From Candidatus Gaiellasilicea maunaloa (GTDB lineage: Bacteria > Actinomycetota > Thermoleophilia > Gaiellales > Gaiellaceae), in the NCBI GenBank assembly GCA_024330215.1, contig JANDLU010000002.1:62001-126000 (forward strand): DNA of 64,000 bases, in the 5' to 3' direction. Below are positions 9,531 to 18,899 of this stretch, in pieces; the first letter of the stretch is position 1; every line of letters begins with the position of its first letter. The notes below the pieces were generated by a model. It was not told the DNA's origin, made no database searches, and worked only from the letters and a program-made list of their open reading frames with translations. Both the position numbers and the translations under genes were made by a program.

Positions 9531-10997
9531 GTGGGCGAGGCGAGGACCGACACGGCTTCGGGCGGTCTCGTCGTGGCGGCCCACCAGGCGGCGGCCGATG
9601 CGGGCGCAAGCGCGCTGGCGCGAGGAGGAACCGCCGTCGACGCCGCGATCGCGACCGCGTTCGCACTGACCGTGGTGGATCCGGCGAGCTGTGGGCTCGG
9701 CGGGTACGGCGGCTTCCTCGTGTACGCACCGCCGGCCGGACCGCCCGTCCAGGTCGATTTCAACACCTGGGCGCCTCGACGGCTCGACCCCGCGCTCCTG
9801 CGTATCCCCGGTGACACCACCCACCGCCGCGACGGCGGCCCCTCGGTCGCGCCCCCCGCGGTCGTGCCGGGGCTCCTGGCCGCGCATGGGCTGCTCGGCC
9901 GGTGCCCGCTGGCCGAGGTGGTCGCCCCGGCCATCCGGTTGGCCCGCGACGGATTCGCGATCGGGCGCGACCTCACGAGCGCGCTCTCCGACCACTGGGA
10001 GAGGACGGAGGGCGGCGAGCCGGCGTTCGCGGCGATCTTCCTCCCGTCCGGCGGGCCGCCGGAGCGTGGAAGCCTGCTCGTCCAGCCAGATCTGGCAGTC
10101 ACGCTGGAGACGATCGCGCGCGACGGAGTCGAGCCGTTCCGCACCGGGCCGATCGTCGACGCTATGTGCGCAACCGCGCTGGCGGACGGCGGCTTCCTCG
10201 AGCCCGGGGACCTCGACCACGACGGCGTCCTGTTCGGGGCACCCGAGCAGGAGGCCTTCGGCCCCGCGAGGCTGTACGGGCCGTCGCGTGAGACCAGCGG
10301 TGCCGGCGTCCTCTTCTCCGCGCTCGGCCACCTCGAGACGAGCCGGCTCGGACGTGATCGCGGGCGCGAGTACGTCTCCGAGCTCGCCCGTGCGCTGCGT
10401 CTCGCCTGGGACGAGCGCACGCGCGCGGCGAAAGCGGCGCTGAGCTCGCAGCACACGACCCACCTCTGCGCCGCCGACGCCGAGGGCGGGCTCGCGTCGC
10501 TGACTCTCACGCACGGTCACCGGCGGTTCGGCTCCGGGCTCGTGGCGGCCGGCACCGGGATCGTCCTCAACTCCGGGATCAATCTCTTCGCGCCCACTGC
10601 GGCAGGCCCGCTGGCCGTCACGAACATGACGCCGGTCATCGTCGAGGAGGCGAACGGCGACCGGCACGCGATCGGCAGCGTCGGCGGCCCGCGCATTCCC
10701 GGGATCATGCTCTGCGCCGTGGTCGATCTCGTGCATTACGGCGCGTCGATCGCCGATGCCATCGCCGCTCCCAACCTCGCCGTGCGCCCGGTCGACGGGG
10801 CGCTCGAAGCCGAGGCGGAGCTCCTGGCGCTGATGGACGCCGGCGAGAATGGCCTCCCGCTCGTCGCGGCGGTGTCCTTCGGGACCACCTGCGGGATCAC
10901 GACCACGTCTGCGGGTGCGATTCCGGGCCCGGATCATCGGTTCGAATACGGCGTCGCACGCGCGCCTAGGGCCTCCCCGCCTCGACGCGAAGGGTGA
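9531..10997 (+). CDS. gamma-glutamyltransferase family (Ntn hydrolase) protein
   Basis: GGLVVAAHQAAADAGASALARGGTAVDAAIATAFALTVVDPASCGLGGYGGFLV and conserved autoprocessing region SSQHTTHLCAADAEGGLASLTLTHGHRRFGSG. Confidence 0.9.
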   Translation: MGEARTDTASGGLVVAAHQAAADAGASALARGGTAVDAAIATAFALTVVDPASCGLGGYGGFLVYAPPAGPPVQVDFNTWAPRRLDPALLRIPGDTTHRRDGGPSVAPPAVVPGLLAAHGLLGRCPLAEVVAPAIRLARDGFAIGRDLTSALSDHWERTEGGEPAFAAIFLPSGGPPERGSLLVQPDLAVTLETIARDGVEPFRTGPIVDAMCATALADGGFLEPGDLDHDGVLFGAPEQEAFGPARLYGPSRETSGAGVLFSALGHLETSRLGRDRGREYVSELARALRLAWDERTRAAKAALSSQHTTHLCAADAEGGLASLTLTHGHRRFGSGLVAAGTGIVLNSGINLFAPTAAGPLAVTNMTPVIVEEANGDRHAIGSVGGPRIPGIMLCAVVDLVHYGASIADAIAAPNLAVRPVDGALEAEAELLALMDAGENGLPLVAAVSFGTTCGITTTSAGAIPGPDHRFEYGVARAPRASPPRREG

Positions 10998-11424
10998 ATG
11001 GGCCCTCGCGGCGTGCCCGCTTGCTCGCGGCTAGAAAGGCCTCCGCGCCCTCGGGCCTCAGCGTCGCGAAGAGGTTGACCCAGCTGTCGTGCCCCTCGGC
11101 GCCCTTGATCGCCGCACCGCGGTCGTAGACGTACACCAGCTCCGCGACCTCGTGCGGCGAAGAGGCGTAGAGGCCCGGATCCTGGTGGAAGTACCCGACG
11201 TCTCCGGGAAGCGGTCGGCTCACCTGGTTCTCGGGTCCGACCCCGGGAAACCCGTCGAGGACGATGAACAGCTCCGGGCCGGAGTACATGCCGTGGACGA
11301 GGCGTTCTTCGAGCGGGAGCCGCTCCCAGATCAGCTCGCAGGTCCTCGGTGCCCGGTCTTCGAGGAGGTCGGCGACCGCTTTCGCTTCGAGCTCGACGAT
11401 GTGAAAGGTCAGTGTCTTTGGCAT
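10966..11424 (-). CDS. DUF3830 (cyclophilin-like) family protein
   Basis: CELIWERLPLEERLVHGMYSGPELFIVLDGFPGVGPENQVSRPLPGDVGYFH. Confidence 0.7.
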   Translation of the reverse strand: MPKTLTFHIVELEAKAVADLLEDRAPRTCELIWERLPLEERLVHGMYSGPELFIVLDGFPGVGPENQVSRPLPGDVGYFHQDPGLYASSPHEVAELVYVYDRGAAIKGAEGHDSWVNLFATLRPEGAEAFLAASKRARREGPFTLRVEAGRP

Positions 11425-11477
11425 GGCTCCCTTGGTCGAACCTCGACGAATGGCCGTTGGCTCGTTGCTCACGACGG

Positions 11478-12599
11478 TCACGAGGAAAAGCGGATCCGAA
11501 CCTCATCGGCGAGCTCGACGCCGAGGCCGGGGCCATCGGGCAGCCGCGCCCGGAGACCGTCGATGTCGAGCGGCGTCTTCAGCGTCGGCTCGTCCTCGTA
11601 GAAGTGGTGGCCGATGATGCCGTGCGGGATCTCGCTGATCCGCTCGCAGGCGCAGGCGACTTGCAGTTGGGCGGCCGCGCCGATCCCCATCTCCCCGTTC
11701 GCCCCGATCACGACGTCCATCCCGAGCTCGTTCGCGAGCCGCGCGGACTCGACCGCCCGTTCGAGCGCAGAGCTCTTGCCGACGTAGACGCTGACGATGT
11801 CCGCCGCGCCCAGCCGCGCGATTCGCCCGACGTCCGCGGGCGAGTAGACCGATTCGTCGGCGATCAGCGGAATGCCGAGCGAGCGCACGTCGCGCAGCCC
11901 TTCGAGATCGTCGGGGTGGACAGGCTGCTCGATGAAGGCGATCCCCGACTCGGCCAGGCGGGGCACCGTTTCGAGCGCGACCGCCAGCGTCCAGCCGCCG
12001 TTCGCGTCCGCTCCGAGGAGCGCATCGTCGCCGGCCAGATCGCGCGCGAGCGCGAGCCGGGCCACGTCGGCGTCCGGATCGCGGCCGACCTTCACCTTGA
12101 ATGACCGGAAGCCCAGCGCGAACGCGGTCTCGTAGCCCACCCGCAGCTCGTCGTCGTCGCCGCTAAGCGAGATCTTGACCGGCACCTCGCGCCGGTACGG
12201 CCCGCCGAGCAGCTCGGCCACCGTGACACCGCGCGTGCGTCCGAGCGCGTCCCAGAGCGCCGTGCTCACCCCCGCTTTGGTGAACCAGTTGCCTCGGAGC
12301 ACACGGTCGAACTCGGTTGCGTGCGCGTCGATCGGCGCGAGCGGCTTGCCGACCAGGGCGGGGCCGAGCAGGTCACGGACGAAGTGCGTCGCGGTGACCG
12401 CGTCCTCGCCGCTCCAGGCGGCAGTCGCGCTCACCTCGCCGAAGCCCTCGACGCCCTCGTCGGTGACGACTCGCACGAGGGTGAACGTCGAGGCGTCGTG
12501 CGTGACGCGCTGACCGCGCACCTTCAGGCCCGGCTTGGCGCGCCCGCTGACTGTCGTCGTCTCGACGGCCGTGATCGTCGGCCCGAGTACGTCAGGCAC
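11478..12599 (-). CDS. mandelate racemase/muconate lactonizing enzyme (enolase superfamily)
   Basis: FRSFKVKVGRDPDADVARLALARDLAGDDALLGADANGGWTLAVALETVPRLAESGIAFIEQPV...IPLIADESVYS. Confidence 0.93.
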   Translation of the reverse strand: MPDVLGPTITAVETTTVSGRAKPGLKVRGQRVTHDASTFTLVRVVTDEGVEGFGEVSATAAWSGEDAVTATHFVRDLLGPALVGKPLAPIDAHATEFDRVLRGNWFTKAGVSTALWDALGRTRGVTVAELLGGPYRREVPVKISLSGDDDELRVGYETAFALGFRSFKVKVGRDPDADVARLALARDLAGDDALLGADANGGWTLAVALETVPRLAESGIAFIEQPVHPDDLEGLRDVRSLGIPLIADESVYSPADVGRIARLGAADIVSVYVGKSSALERAVESARLANELGMDVVIGANGEMGIGAAAQLQVACACERISEIPHGIIGHHFYEDEPTLKTPLDIDGLRARLPDGPGLGVELADEVRIRFSS

Positions 12600-13332
12600 C
12601 GGTGCCGGCAAGCTGCTCGAAGGCCGCCGCGACGGCGGCAACGCACACCGCGAGCGCCTGCTCGCCGCGCTCGCGCGACGCCTCGTCGGGGCGGTCGGTG
12701 AAGCCGTCGAGCTCCTGCCAGCGTCCGGGCTCCGCGACGACCAGTCCGCGCGGCCACGTGCGCGCGGCCCCGCCGGGCGACGGCTTCGCGAGGTCGGGCC
12801 GGACGCGGTCGGGGTGGAGCGCCAGCATCAGCGACGTCTCGAAGCTCCCGGCGTGGCCGTGCACCGGCCCCTCGATCTCCTTCGGATCGACGAGATCCGA
12901 GGGCATCGCGGTGGCCGCGACGAGGCCGTGCTGGCGCGATGCCTCCACGACCGCAGTCGCACACGCGGCGGAGTTGCCGCCGTGCCCGTTCAGGACGAAC
13001 AGGCGCCGGCACCCCGCCTGCGCCGCGGACGACAACACGTCGCCCAGGACGTGCTGGAACGTCGCCGCACGGAGTGAGATCGTGCCGCCGAAGGGGAGGT
13101 GATGGTCGGAGGCTCCGTACGCGAGCGTGGGCGCGAGCAGGATCGTGTCCGGCCGGGAGGCCGCCGCGGCGGCCTGCTCGGCGATCGCGGTGACGAGGGC
13201 TGCATCGGTGCCGGTCGCGAGGTGCAGGCCGTGCTGCTCGGTCGACCCGACCGGCAGCACCGTCAATGCCTCCGGAGCGAGCTCGCCGATCTCTTCGCGC
13301 GTGAGCTGCGCCCAGGGACGGACCGCGCTCAT
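12592..13332 (-). CDS. creatininase family amidohydrolase
   Basis: VLPVGSTEQHGLHLATGTDAALV...LAPTLAYGASDHHLPFGGTISL...LFVLNGHGGN. Confidence 0.95.
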   Translation of the reverse strand: MSAVRPWAQLTREEIGELAPEALTVLPVGSTEQHGLHLATGTDAALVTAIAEQAAAAASRPDTILLAPTLAYGASDHHLPFGGTISLRAATFQHVLGDVLSSAAQAGCRRLFVLNGHGGNSAACATAVVEASRQHGLVAATAMPSDLVDPKEIEGPVHGHAGSFETSLMLALHPDRVRPDLAKPSPGGAARTWPRGLVVAEPGRWQELDGFTDRPDEASRERGEQALAVCVAAVAAAFEQLAGTGA

Positions 13333-14405
13333 GCCGTGGCTGCAGCGTCGGCGGCCGCTTGTGCGGCGAGGCTCTCCGCGGACTGGGGAAAGTGGCACGC
13401 GGCTCGTTGGCCGGACCCGACCGGGTTCAGCCCCGGCTCGATGGCCCGGCAACGCTCACGGGAGCCGAGTGGGCAGCGAGGATGGAAACGACAACCCTCC
13501 ACCCGGCCGTCGGTGACGACCTCCTCTCGGATCAGATCGTGCTCTCGACGTCGCGTGTCGAGCGGTTCCGGCGCCGGAATCGACGCGAGCAGCGCGTGCG
13601 TGCACGGATGCTGCGGGCTCGAGAACAGCTGCTCGCGCGAGCCAAGTTCGACGATCCGGCCGCCGTACATCACGCCGATCGAGTTCGACATGTAGCGGAC
13701 GACCGCGAGGTCGTGGCTGACGAACAGGTACGTGAGGCCGAGCTTCTCCTGCAGGCTCCGCAGGAGGTTCAGGATCTGAGCCTGGATCGAGACGTCGATG
13801 GACGAGACCGCCTCATCGAGCACGACGAAGTCGGCCCCGAGGGCGAGCGCCCGCGCGATCGAGACGCGCTGGCACTGCCCACCGGAGAGCTGGCGCGGGT
13901 AGGCGCCGGCGTGCGTGGCCCGCAGGCCGACGAGGTCGAGCAGTTCGCGCACGCGTGCCGCCCTGGCGGCGGAGCCGAGCTCGGGCTTGTGAACCCGCAG
14001 CGGCAGCGCGATCGTCTGCCCCGCGGTCTTGCGCCTGTTCAGCGACGCGTAGGGGTCCTGGAAGACCATCTGCATCCGGGGCCGCACCCGCCGACGGTGC
14101 GCACGTGCCGGCATCGAGAAGACCTCGTCGCCGTCGAAGAGCACTCGGCCGGACGTCGGGCGATCCAGCCTCAAAAGCAGGCGTGCGAGCGTCGACTTCC
14201 CAGAGCCGGACTCGCCGACGAGACCGAACGTCTCGCCGCGCCGGATCTGGAACGAGACGTCGTCCACCGCGCGCACCGCCCGGTCCGGGTGGCGGCGACC
14301 ACCGCCGAAATGGCGCGCTAGCCGGTCCACGACGACGAGCGCTTCACGCTGCTCCTGAACGGGAGCGTGCGAGTCGGCGTCGACAGCCGAGAGGGCGCCG
14401 CTCAC
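13329..14405 (-). CDS. ABC transporter ATP-binding protein, oligopeptide/dipeptide type (DppF/OppF-like)
   Basis: GLVGESGSGKSTLARLLLRL, LSGGQCQRVSIARALAL, C-term CRFHPRCPLGSRERC. Confidence 0.95.
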   Translation of the reverse strand: MSGALSAVDADSHAPVQEQREALVVVDRLARHFGGGRRHPDRAVRAVDDVSFQIRRGETFGLVGESGSGKSTLARLLLRLDRPTSGRVLFDGDEVFSMPARAHRRRVRPRMQMVFQDPYASLNRRKTAGQTIALPLRVHKPELGSAARAARVRELLDLVGLRATHAGAYPRQLSGGQCQRVSIARALALGADFVVLDEAVSSIDVSIQAQILNLLRSLQEKLGLTYLFVSHDLAVVRYMSNSIGVMYGGRIVELGSREQLFSSPQHPCTHALLASIPAPEPLDTRRREHDLIREEVVTDGRVEGCRFHPRCPLGSRERCRAIEPGLNPVGSGQRAACHFPQSAESLAAQAAADAAATA

Positions 14406-15418
14406 GCGGCTCCCCCTGCACGCTGCTCCGCGAAGTGACATGCGGCCAGCCGCCCGTCCGAGAACACGTGCGACGCCGGCTCTTCGCTCGCGCAGCGCGC
14501 GACCGCGTGCGGGCACCGCGGATGGAACGCGCACCCTGACGGAAGCGACTGCGGCAGCGGCGGCTGGCCTGGAATCGCCGCGATCGGCTCGTCGACGTCG
14601 AAGTCGAGGCGGCAGATCGCGTTCAGGAGTGCCTCCGTGTACGGGTGCAGGGGCTGGGCGAACAGCGGCGCGGGCCGACTGCGCTCGACGATCCGGCCTG
14701 CGTACATGACCTGGATGTCGTCGCAGAAGCTGGCGGCGAGCCCCAGGTCGTGCGTGATCAGGATCACGGCCATCTCCCGTTCTTCCACCAGCCCCGAGAG
14801 CAGGTCGATGATCCGTGCCTGCGTCGTCACGTCGAGGGCGGTCGTCGGCTCGTCCGCGATCAGCACGTCGGGGTTCGCCGAGATCGCCATTGCGATCATC
14901 ACGCGCTGCCGCATCCCTCCCGAGAACTGGTGCGGATAGCTATCGAAGCGCTGTGCCGGGTTTGGCAGCCCGACCTGGCCGAGCAGGTCGACCGCGCGTT
15001 CGCGCGCCACCCGCTGCGAGACGCTCTCGTGGGCGCGGATCGCCTCGACGATCTGCTCGCCAACCGAATGAACTGGGTTCAGCGACGACATCGGGTCCTG
15101 CCCGATCAGCGCGATCCGCCCGCCCCGCACGCGAGCCATCTGCCGCTCCGGCAGCTGCGCCAGGTCGAGGCCGCGGAGCAGGACCTGACCGGCGGCTATC
15201 CGGCCGGGAGGCGGCAGCAGCCGCATCAACGAGAGCGCCGTCAGGGACTTGCCGGACCCGGACTCGCCCACGAGGCCGAGCCGCTGACGCGGCGCGAGCG
15301 TGAACGACGCGCCGCGCACGGGTCGCACCAGCCCTCCCTGGTGCGGGAACTCGACCGCGAGGTCACGCACGTTCAGGAGGGTCTCCTGCGCGACACTCGG
15401 AGGGGCAACCTCGATCAT
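14402..15418 (-). CDS. ABC transporter ATP-binding protein, oligopeptide/dipeptide type (DppD/OppD-like)
   Basis: GLVGESGSGKSLTALSLMRLLPPPGRI, FSGGMRQRVMIAMAISANPDVLIADEPTTALDV, GCAFHPRCPHAV. Confidence 0.95.
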   Translation of the reverse strand: MIEVAPPSVAQETLLNVRDLAVEFPHQGGLVRPVRGASFTLAPRQRLGLVGESGSGKSLTALSLMRLLPPPGRIAAGQVLLRGLDLAQLPERQMARVRGGRIALIGQDPMSSLNPVHSVGEQIVEAIRAHESVSQRVARERAVDLLGQVGLPNPAQRFDSYPHQFSGGMRQRVMIAMAISANPDVLIADEPTTALDVTTQARIIDLLSGLVEEREMAVILITHDLGLAASFCDDIQVMYAGRIVERSRPAPLFAQPLHPYTEALLNAICRLDFDVDEPIAAIPGQPPLPQSLPSGCAFHPRCPHAVARCASEEPASHVFSDGRLAACHFAEQRAGGAA

Positions 15419-16293
15419 CTGCGTGAGGGGTCGAGGGCGTACTGGAGGCTGTTGCCGAGGGTGTTGAGCGCGAGAACCGTGACGACGATCACGACTCCCG
15501 GGAAGATCGAGTACCAGTAGGAGCTGTAGAGGGACGCATAGCCGATCTGGAGGAGGGTGCCCCACGAGGCCGCGGGCGGCTGGACGCCGAGCCCGAGGAA
15601 GCTGAGGCTCGCCTCGACGAAGATCGCGGCGGCCGCGACGATCGAGGCCCGCGCGAGCAGCACCGGCACCGTATTCGGCAGCAGCTCCCCGAAGATGATC
15701 CGCCAGGGCGGAGCGCCGACCGACGTCGCGGCGAGGTAGTAGTCCGACTCGAGTTCGGACAGGATCGCCGAGCGAGCGAGCCGCGCGGTCGCCGGCGCGA
15801 AGAGAAAGCCCAGGATGAGCACCAGGCTGAGGATCGACGAGCCGAACGCCGCGACGAGCACGAGGCCGATCAGGATCACCGGCATGCCGAGCGTCACGTC
15901 CACCGCCCGCATCATCATCTCGCCGACCCAGCCGCTCCTGAAGGCCGCGACGAAGCCCCAGACCGCGCCGGACACCATCGAGATCAGGGTCGCGAGGGCG
16001 GCGATCCAGAGTGACGTCCGGCCGCCGTGAAGGACGCGCGACAGGAGATCCCGCCCGAGCTCGTCTGTCCCGAACGGATGGTCCCAGGAGGGCCCCGCGA
16101 AGAGGCGCTCGTAGTCGAACTCCGTCGGCGAGTGGGGGGCCAGCACGGGCGCAGCGAGAACTCCCACCACGATCAGGACGACAATGAGTGCGGCGATCGC
16201 CCCGGCCGGCCGACGCAAGAGGCGAAGGATGGTCTCCCCGCGCCGGCCACCCGATCTGGGCAACTCCATGGCCGCGACCTCGGTCACGTTCAC
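15415..16293 (-). CDS. ABC transporter permease (DppC/OppC-like)
   Basis: HPFGTDELGRDLLSRVLHGGRTSLWIAALATLISMVSGAVWG...EASLSFLGLGVQPPAASWGTLL. Confidence 0.94.
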   Translation of the reverse strand: MNVTEVAAMELPRSGGRRGETILRLLRRPAGAIAALIVVLIVVGVLAAPVLAPHSPTEFDYERLFAGPSWDHPFGTDELGRDLLSRVLHGGRTSLWIAALATLISMVSGAVWGFVAAFRSGWVGEMMMRAVDVTLGMPVILIGLVLVAAFGSSILSLVLILGFLFAPATARLARSAILSELESDYYLAATSVGAPPWRIIFGELLPNTVPVLLARASIVAAAAIFVEASLSFLGLGVQPPAASWGTLLQIGYASLYSSYWYSIFPGVVIVVTVLALNTLGNSLQYALDPSRR

Positions 16294-17255
16294 GCCTCCT
16301 GGCCGCGAACGCGCAGCCGCGGGTCGAGGACGCCGTAAAGCAGGTCGACGATGAAGCTCGTGACGATGAACGCGGCTGCCGCGAGCAGCACGAGCGCCTG
16401 CAGCACCTCGTAGTCCCGCTGGTACACCGCGTCGACCATGAGCGAGCCGAGCCCCGGCCGGGCGAAGACGTACTCGACGATCACCGTGCCGCCGAGCAAG
16501 TCGCCGACGATGACACCCACCATCGTCAGCGTCGGAATCGTCGCGTTCGGAAGGAGGTGCCCCAGGACGATCCGGCGCCGGAGCAACCCCTTCCCTTGGG
16601 CGGTCCTGATGTACGGCGCCGAGGCGACGTCGTCGAGCGACGAGCGGAGGATCAGCACGATCGGCGCCGCGATCGCGACGGCGAGCGTGACCGCGGGCAG
16701 GAGCACCGTCTTCACACTCTCCACCGGATCCTCTCCAAATGGGACGTATCCCTGGGTCGGCAGGAGGTCGAGCTTGACCCCGAAGATCACGATCAGCACG
16801 ATCCCCGTCACGAACGACGGCGTCGCCATTCCGAGCGCGGTACCCCCGGAGAGCAGCGAGTCGAAGACACGGTTCCGCCAGACCGCGCCGAGCGTCGCCG
16901 CGGGAACGGCGATCAGGAGCCCCAGCAGGAGCGAGACCAACGCCAGCTGGAATGTCGCTCCGGCTCGGTCCGTAATCAGCGTCGTGACCGGGTACTGGCT
17001 GAAGTAGGACAGCCCGAAGTCCCAGTGCAGGATGCCGTCGATCCAATGCACGTACTGATAGGCCAGCGACCGGTCGAGGCCGAGCTCGTGCCGGAGCGCT
17101 TCGAAAGCGCGGGGGTCCACGTCCGTCCCCGAGCCGCCCAGCTTGAGGACGGTCGGGTCCCCGGGGATCAGCCGGAGGACGACGAAGATGAGCATCGAGC
17201 TGAGCACGAGCAGACCGACGCTCGTGACGGCTCGCCTCAGGACGTACGTGGCCAT
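16290..17255 (-). CDS. ABC transporter permease (DppB/OppB-like)
   Basis: MATYVLRRAVTSVGLLVLSSMLIFVVLRLIPGDP...LPAVTLAVAIAAPIVLILRSSLDDV. Confidence 0.94.
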   Translation of the reverse strand: MATYVLRRAVTSVGLLVLSSMLIFVVLRLIPGDPTVLKLGGSGTDVDPRAFEALRHELGLDRSLAYQYVHWIDGILHWDFGLSYFSQYPVTTLITDRAGATFQLALVSLLLGLLIAVPAATLGAVWRNRVFDSLLSGGTALGMATPSFVTGIVLIVIFGVKLDLLPTQGYVPFGEDPVESVKTVLLPAVTLAVAIAAPIVLILRSSLDDVASAPYIRTAQGKGLLRRRIVLGHLLPNATIPTLTMVGVIVGDLLGGTVIVEYVFARPGLGSLMVDAVYQRDYEVLQALVLLAAAAFIVTSFIVDLLYGVLDPRLRVRGQEA

Positions 17256-17303
17256 CGACCCCCGCGCTTCCTTTTGGACGTCACTGGTTCGAGTTGCTCC
17301 CGG

Positions 17304-18899
17304 TTAGGGGACTATCCGGGCGCTCTCCAGGTGCATGTTGCCGCTGGGATCCTCCCAGGCTCCGTTCACGGACTTGTGGGCGGCCACCAGGTTCGACTGG
17401 TGTGCGATCACCATGAACGGCGACTCCTGGTTGAACATCGACTGCAACCGGTCGTAGAGCCCCTGGCGTTTGGCCGGGTCGGGGACGCCGAGGGACTGCA
17501 GCACCATCGAGTAGTACCTCGGATACGGCGTGCCAGGGACGAGGCCCCAGTTGCAGTCGCAGCCCTTCAGCGCGGCGCTCAGGCCGAGGGCCGGAGCCGG
17601 CTGCAGCGAGAGGAACGTCGCCACGATCAGGTTCGGGAACTTCTTCGGGGACGGGTTGAACTTCGCCACCCACGTGGCGGGATCGGCCTGCTCGATCTCG
17701 AGGTTGATCCCGATCTTGCGGAGATCCTGCTGCAGGATCTGCCCGTTCGTGATCCACTCGGGCCGCTTGCCGGCCTGCGCCCAGTAGGTGAACTTCGTGC
17801 CCGGCTTGATGCCGGCTTGGGTGAACAGCTGCCGTGCCCGGTTGAGGTTGAAGGTGTGCTTGGGCAGCTTCTTGTTGTACGCGGGGCTCGTAACGCTGAT
17901 CGGGCTGTTCGCAACCGATGCCTGCGCCTCGCCCAGGAACGCGGCCCGGACCATCGCCGTCCTGTTCATGGCGTACGAGAGCGCCCGCCTGGCGACCGGG
18001 TTGTCGAACGGCGGCGACGTCGTGTCGACCTCGAGGACGTGCGCCGTCGAGACCGTCCTCGGCTTGATGATGACGGCGTCCCGCGTTCCCTGGATCGCCG
18101 AGACGGCGGTCGCCGGGAACTGCCAGATCATGTCGAGCTTCCTGCTCCTGAACGCGGTGACCATCGAGGTCGTATCGGGCTGAGCGATGATGGTGATGCT
18201 CCTCAGGCACGGCTTCGGCCCGAAGTAGAACGGGTTCGGGACGAGCGTCAGCGTGTTGTTGGGCACGTAGCGGGCGACCTTGTAGGGCCCCGGGCCATTG
18301 CCCTGCGTCGCGAGCCTGCTCACGTCGCTGACGTCGACCATCTTCACCAGGTACAGCGCGTCGGGCAGGATCGCGGACGGGGAGCCCAGCTTGAACCGGA
18401 CCTGATACTTCGTGATCGCCCGGACCGAGCGGATGTCGTTGATGAACCGCCGCGCGCCCGAGCCCACCTTCGGATCGAGGTTCCGCAGGACGTTCGCGAC
18501 CACGTCGTCGGCGTCGAACTGCCGGCCGTCGGCGTAGCGGATGTTGCGCTTCAGGTAGAACCACCACGTCTTCAGATCCGCCGAGTGGCGCCATTTGGTG
18601 GCGAGGTCGGGCACGACCGTCCCGTCCTGACGGAGCTTCGTCAGCGACGGATAGAGGAGCGGCATGATCACGACGCGGTTGGCCAAGTTGCTGATGGCCG
18701 GATCGAGATTGTTGACTCCTCCACCTGCGAGCCCGTACCTCAGCGCGCCCTGCTGCTTGCAGGTCTGGGCCTGCACCGTTGTGCCGGTCGACGCGTTGAG
18801 CGCACCGTCGGACGACGAGGCGCCGATCGAGCCGAACGTGAGCGCGCTCGCGGCGAGCGCCAGCATGGCGACCCTGAGCCGCCTGTCAAAGCGATGCAT
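17304..18899 (-). CDS. ABC transporter substrate-binding protein, family 5 (peptide/nickel type)
   Basis: ATKWRHSADLKTWWFYLKRNIRYADGRQFDADDVVANVLRNLDPKVGSGARRFIN...GPGPYKVARYVPNNTLTLVPNPFYFG. Confidence 0.93.
   Translation of the reverse strand: MHRFDRRLRVAMLALAASALTFGSIGASSSDGALNASTGTTVQAQTCKQQGALRYGLAGGGVNNLDPAISNLANRVVIMPLLYPSLTKLRQDGTVVPDLATKWRHSADLKTWWFYLKRNIRYADGRQFDADDVVANVLRNLDPKVGSGARRFINDIRSVRAITKYQVRFKLGSPSAILPDALYLVKMVDVSDVSRLATQGNGPGPYKVARYVPNNTLTLVPNPFYFGPKPCLRSITIIAQPDTTSMVTAFRSRKLDMIWQFPATAVSAIQGTRDAVIIKPRTVSTAHVLEVDTTSPPFDNPVARRALSYAMNRTAMVRAAFLGEAQASVANSPISVTSPAYNKKLPKHTFNLNRARQLFTQAGIKPGTKFTYWAQAGKRPEWITNGQILQQDLRKIGINLEIEQADPATWVAKFNPSPKKFPNLIVATFLSLQPAPALGLSAALKGCDCNWGLVPGTPYPRYYSMVLQSLGVPDPAKRQGLYDRLQSMFNQESPFMVIAHQSNLVAAHKSVNGAWEDPSGNMHLESARIVP

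Noticed and set aside
9467-10510. N-terminal extension of ORF 8366..10510
   Set aside because: Antisense to the gamma-glutamyltransferase-like gene; supported protein begins at GTG 9466.
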